Origin: Cohnella sp. WQ 127256
GTDB lineage: Bacteria; Bacillota; Bacilli; Paenibacillales; Paenibacillaceae
Assembly: GCF_024519285.1 (NCBI RefSeq)
Contig: NZ_JAMZCY010000003.1
Location: 124,001-188,000, forward strand
Length of the DNA stretch: 64,000 nt
Reading direction: 5' to 3'
Below the pieces are notes generated by a model. The model worked only from the letters and a program-made list of their open reading frames with translations, was not told the DNA's origin and made no database searches. The position numbers were made by a program, and so were the translations under genes. Positions 61,948-64,000 of the stretch are shown piece by piece (the first letter of the stretch is position 1; every line of letters starts with the position of its first letter).

Positions 61948-63291
61948 TTACTTCGTTTCCAATACTTTGGCAAAATGATTAACGGGGATAGGTAGCCCGA
62001 TATGCTCCCGAAGAGTGCTTCCTTCGTAATCTTGGCGGAAAAGTCCTCTCTCCTGAAGCAAGGGGACAACAAGCTCTACGAAATCCTCGAGCCCATCAGG
62101 TAAGGTAGGCGCCATCAGCATGAAGCCATCGGCTGCTTGCTCCTTGAACCATTTTTCCAGCGTATTTGCGATTTTAATTGGCGTGCCTACGAGATGATCA
62201 CCGCTGAAAGAGCCGGTAAGCAATGAATAGACTTCCCTTAGCTTAGGGTTCTCACGGGCGATAACGGGCTGGTGCTTCTTATAATCGGACTTGGTTTCCT
62301 CTAACACATCCAAGCCAACATCTTTCGCTCTTGAATCCAGTGTTGCACCAGAGAAATCTACTCCCTTGAAATAATCGGAGAGAAAGAGGATCCCAGTCTC
62401 TTCCGTAATTAGCGATTCAAGTAACTTTAGCTTGGCCTGGGCTTCCTCTTCCGTTCGCCCGATAATCGGGGAAATCCCCTGCAGAATGTAGACAGTCTCT
62501 GGATTTCTACCCACTGAGGCAACCTTACTCTTATAGGAGCGATAGAATTGCTGAGCATCCTCTAGATTATATTTAATGGAGAAAATAACCTCGCCTACTT
62601 TTGCTGAGAAGTTCTGTCCCGATTCTGATGTTCCAGCTTGCACGAGTACGGGATGGCCCTGCGGTGAACGCCCGATATTGAGCGGACCGTCCACAGAAAA
62701 AAACCTACCCTTATGGTTTACGCGATGGAGCTTGCTGGGATCAATAAACTGTCCGCTGTCCTTGTCCTCGGTGAACGCATCATCCTCCCATGAGTCCCAT
62801 AAACCTTGTACGACCTCTAGAAATTCCTCTGCGCGTTCGTAACGGAACGAATGCTCGAAATGCTCCTCAGCGTTGAAGTTACGGGCGGTATTACCGGATA
62901 GATCCCTCGTTGTCACGATGTTCCAGCCGACTCTACCTTTACTAATATGATCGGCCGATAGGAATAAGCGGGCTAAGTTAAAGGGTTCGATATACGAAGT
63001 AGAAGCAGTGGCGACTAGCCCGATCTTCGTAGAGGCCCCAGCTAAGGCGGATATCAGGGTAATCGGCTCGAAGCGGTTTAGAATATTGGGGTGGGATTGC
63101 TCGTTAATAGCCAAGCTGTCTGCTAGGAAGGCGAAGTCGAATTTACCCCGTTCGGCGGTTTGAACCAGTTTCTTATAAAAGTCGATGTCATGACTGGCAC
63201 TCGGTTGTGCATGGGGGAGCCGCCATGAGGCAACGTGCATTCCCGTCCCTACCATGTAAGCGGATAGTTTGATTTGCCTTTTCTGTGTCAC
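61948..63291 (-). CDS. NtaA/SnaA/DszA-family FMN-dependent monooxygenase
   Basis: 447 residues, the length of the NtaA/DszA group rather than the 340-residue luciferase-like group. It starts KLSAYMVGTGMHVASWRLP, has FDFAFLADSLA, GLVATASTSYIEPFNLARLF and GRVGWNIVTT, then HPVLVQAGTSESGQNFSA, and ends with LREHIGLPIP. Family members oxidise nitrilotriacetate, dibenzothiophene, methanesulfonate-like or related substrates using reduced FMN from a partner reductase. Beside a sulfur cluster, desulfurisation is plausible. It stands alone, opposite to the LacI regulator at the right edge. Confidence 0.9.
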   Translation of the reverse strand: MTQKRQIKLSAYMVGTGMHVASWRLPHAQPSASHDIDFYKKLVQTAERGKFDFAFLADSLAINEQSHPNILNRFEPITLISALAGASTKIGLVATASTSYIEPFNLARLFLSADHISKGRVGWNIVTTRDLSGNTARNFNAEEHFEHSFRYERAEEFLEVVQGLWDSWEDDAFTEDKDSGQFIDPSKLHRVNHKGRFFSVDGPLNIGRSPQGHPVLVQAGTSESGQNFSAKVGEVIFSIKYNLEDAQQFYRSYKSKVASVGRNPETVYILQGISPIIGRTEEEAQAKLKLLESLITEETGILFLSDYFKGVDFSGATLDSRAKDVGLDVLEETKSDYKKHQPVIARENPKLREVYSLLTGSFSGDHLVGTPIKIANTLEKWFKEQAADGFMLMAPTLPDGLEDFVELVVPLLQERGLFRQDYEGSTLREHIGLPIPVNHFAKVLETK

Positions 63292-63390
63292 TTCGTAATC
63301 CCTCCTATATCATAGTAAATTAATGTGAATAGTATGAATAGAATGTACCATTTTTAGGAAAAGAGGTCAATATGAAATGTAGGGTTTTGC

Positions 63391-63419
63391 TTGACGATAT
63401 TTCCTGCTCGTGCCATAAT
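63391..63419 (+). promoter_or_regulatory. Sigma-A promoter of the LacI gene
   Basis: TTGACG (63391-63396), 17-base spacer, CATAAT (63414-63419). It overlaps the operator palindrome, which predicts autoregulation. Confidence 0.7.
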
Positions 63420-63434
63420 GTACACGCGTACATT
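63417..63434. promoter_or_regulatory. Palindromic operator candidate at the LacI promoter
   Basis: AATGTACACGCGTACATT, a near-perfect dyad (AATGTAC/GTACATT arms) over the -10 and start region, typical of LacI-family operators with a central CG. Confidence 0.6.
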
Positions 63435-63461
63435 ATTTGAAATAGATAGGGTGTTTAGTCT

Positions 63462-64000
63462 TTGGCGAACCGCAAGGAAGTAGCAAAGCTAGCTGGCGTA
63501 TCGGAAGCAACGGTATCTCGGGTGCTCAACGGTATAGGTCCAATGAAGGAATCGACGCGGGATCGGGTATTGGAAGCAGCTAAGCGGTTGAATTACGAGT
63601 TAAACGCCGTAGCATCGAGCTTTGCCAGAGGAAAGAGTGGGAATTTGGGCGTTGTGCTTCCGTACGTTCCGAAGGTCCATTTATTTTCCACCTATTATTA
63701 TTCGGAATTGTTAAGCGGAATTGGTGAGGCTGTTCGTTCGAAGGGTTACGGATTATTGCTATTATTTCGTGATCCTGCATCCGTATATGATTATATATCG
63801 TTATACCGCACACAGCGGGTTGATGCTTGTATTGTCCTTGGTGCGAGTGCCGTACCCTCTGAGATGGTGGGAATTAACCAGCTAGCTGAGGAAAGATTGC
63901 CGTTTTGCGTCATGGACCAAAGATTCGATAATCCTCTTGTTAGCATCGTTGCAGCGGATCACGAACAAGGTAGCTATGAGGCGGTTAAGCACATCATTAA
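63462..64000 (+). CDS. LacI-family transcriptional regulator (3' end outside window)
   Basis: 179 residues visible. TTG start with TAGGGTG 8 bases upstream. The LacI HTH is at the N-terminus: NRKEVAKLAGVSEATVSRVL (about 3-22), followed by the hinge LNAVASSFARGKSGNLGVVLP and the first lobe of the periplasmic-binding-like effector domain (LLSGIGEAVRSKGYGLLLLF). It is a probable sugar-responsive repressor whose targets lie beyond the right edge or include itself, given the operator at its promoter. Confidence 0.88.
   Translation, partial: MANRKEVAKLAGVSEATVSRVLNGIGPMKESTRDRVLEAAKRLNYELNAVASSFARGKSGNLGVVLPYVPKVHLFSTYYYSELLSGIGEAVRSKGYGLLLLFRDPASVYDYISLYRTQRVDACIVLGASAVPSEMVGINQLAEERLPFCVMDQRFDNPLVSIVAADHEQGSYEAVKHII

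Noticed and set aside
1-64000. Prophage, insertion sequence or CRISPR
   Set aside because: No integrase, transposase, phage structural gene, terminal inverted repeats or regularly spaced repeats were seen.

Overview
The window looks like chromosomal DNA of a Gram-positive soil Firmicute of the Paenibacillus/Cohnella type. The evidence is strong Shine-Dalgarno sites with many TTG and GTG starts, lipoprotein solute-binding proteins, two YesM/YesN two-component pairs tied to sugar ABC transporters, seven AraC-type HTH proteins, cre-like CcpA sites and compact U-tailed terminators. I see no rRNA, tRNA, CRISPR array, insertion sequence or prophage. Both ends cut a gene: an amidase at the left and a LacI-family repressor at the right.

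Layout. 1-2.5 kb: amidase tail, a pair of half-size chromate transporters and a universal stress protein. 2.7-8.3 kb: an envelope-stress block of secreted protein, BcrA-type ABC ATPase, ABC-2 permease, OmpR-type kinase and regulator, and UppP. 8.3-12.3 kb: an AraC regulator divergent from a GH78-like glycosidase. 12.5-23 kb: a CcpA-marked YesN-YesM-permease-permease-lipoprotein operon ending in a large secreted glycosidase with three copies of one accessory module. 23-25.8 kb: a ThiF-like adenylyltransferase overlapping a FeeM/LuxI-like N-acyltransferase, divergent from a membrane HD-GYP protein. 25.9-29.9 kb: SGNH hydrolase and two MDR dehydrogenases, divergent from an AraC regulator. 30-42.4 kb: a lipoprotein-YesM-YesN set, then lipoprotein-permease-permease-GH38 mannosidase-SIS isomerase-ROK kinase, a complete uptake and catabolism route for mannoside-type sugars. 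42.4-50.6 kb: AraC regulators interleaved with ThuA, two Gfo/Idh/MocA oxidoreductases, a NUDIX hydrolase, a PhyH-type dioxygenase and a sugar-phosphate isomerase-like protein. 50.6-52.2 kb: an ECF sigma factor divergent from a ClpP paralogue. 52.2-60.7 kb: a probable organosulfur supply cluster with a TauBC/SsuBC-type transporter, MetY, a matching binding protein, an AhpD-like protein, an SDR and a luciferase-like monooxygenase; inside it lie a YtkA-like lipoprotein, a small membrane protein and a convergent TlpA-type thioredoxin. 60.7-63.3 kb: TetR, a small membrane protein, a remnant of a small multidrug transporter and a second luciferase-like monooxygenase.

The most unusual points are these. 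(i) The ECF sigma gene and clpP carry the same bipartite motif, CGTATCC-N9-CTTCRTTCGTTTAC, facing outwards, which reads like the sigma factor's own promoter. (ii) The N-acyltransferase/ThiF pair has no obvious described pathway. (iii) The metY leader has its own promoter, an intrinsic terminator and a complementary antiterminator segment, but does not look like an S-box. (iv) Two genes appear to start at ATA and ATT codons. (v) A transporter fragment marks a deletion scar downstream of the TetR gene.

Functions come from motif and family recognition by eye, without database searches. Where an upstream extension was possible, starts were chosen by Shine-Dalgarno placement.
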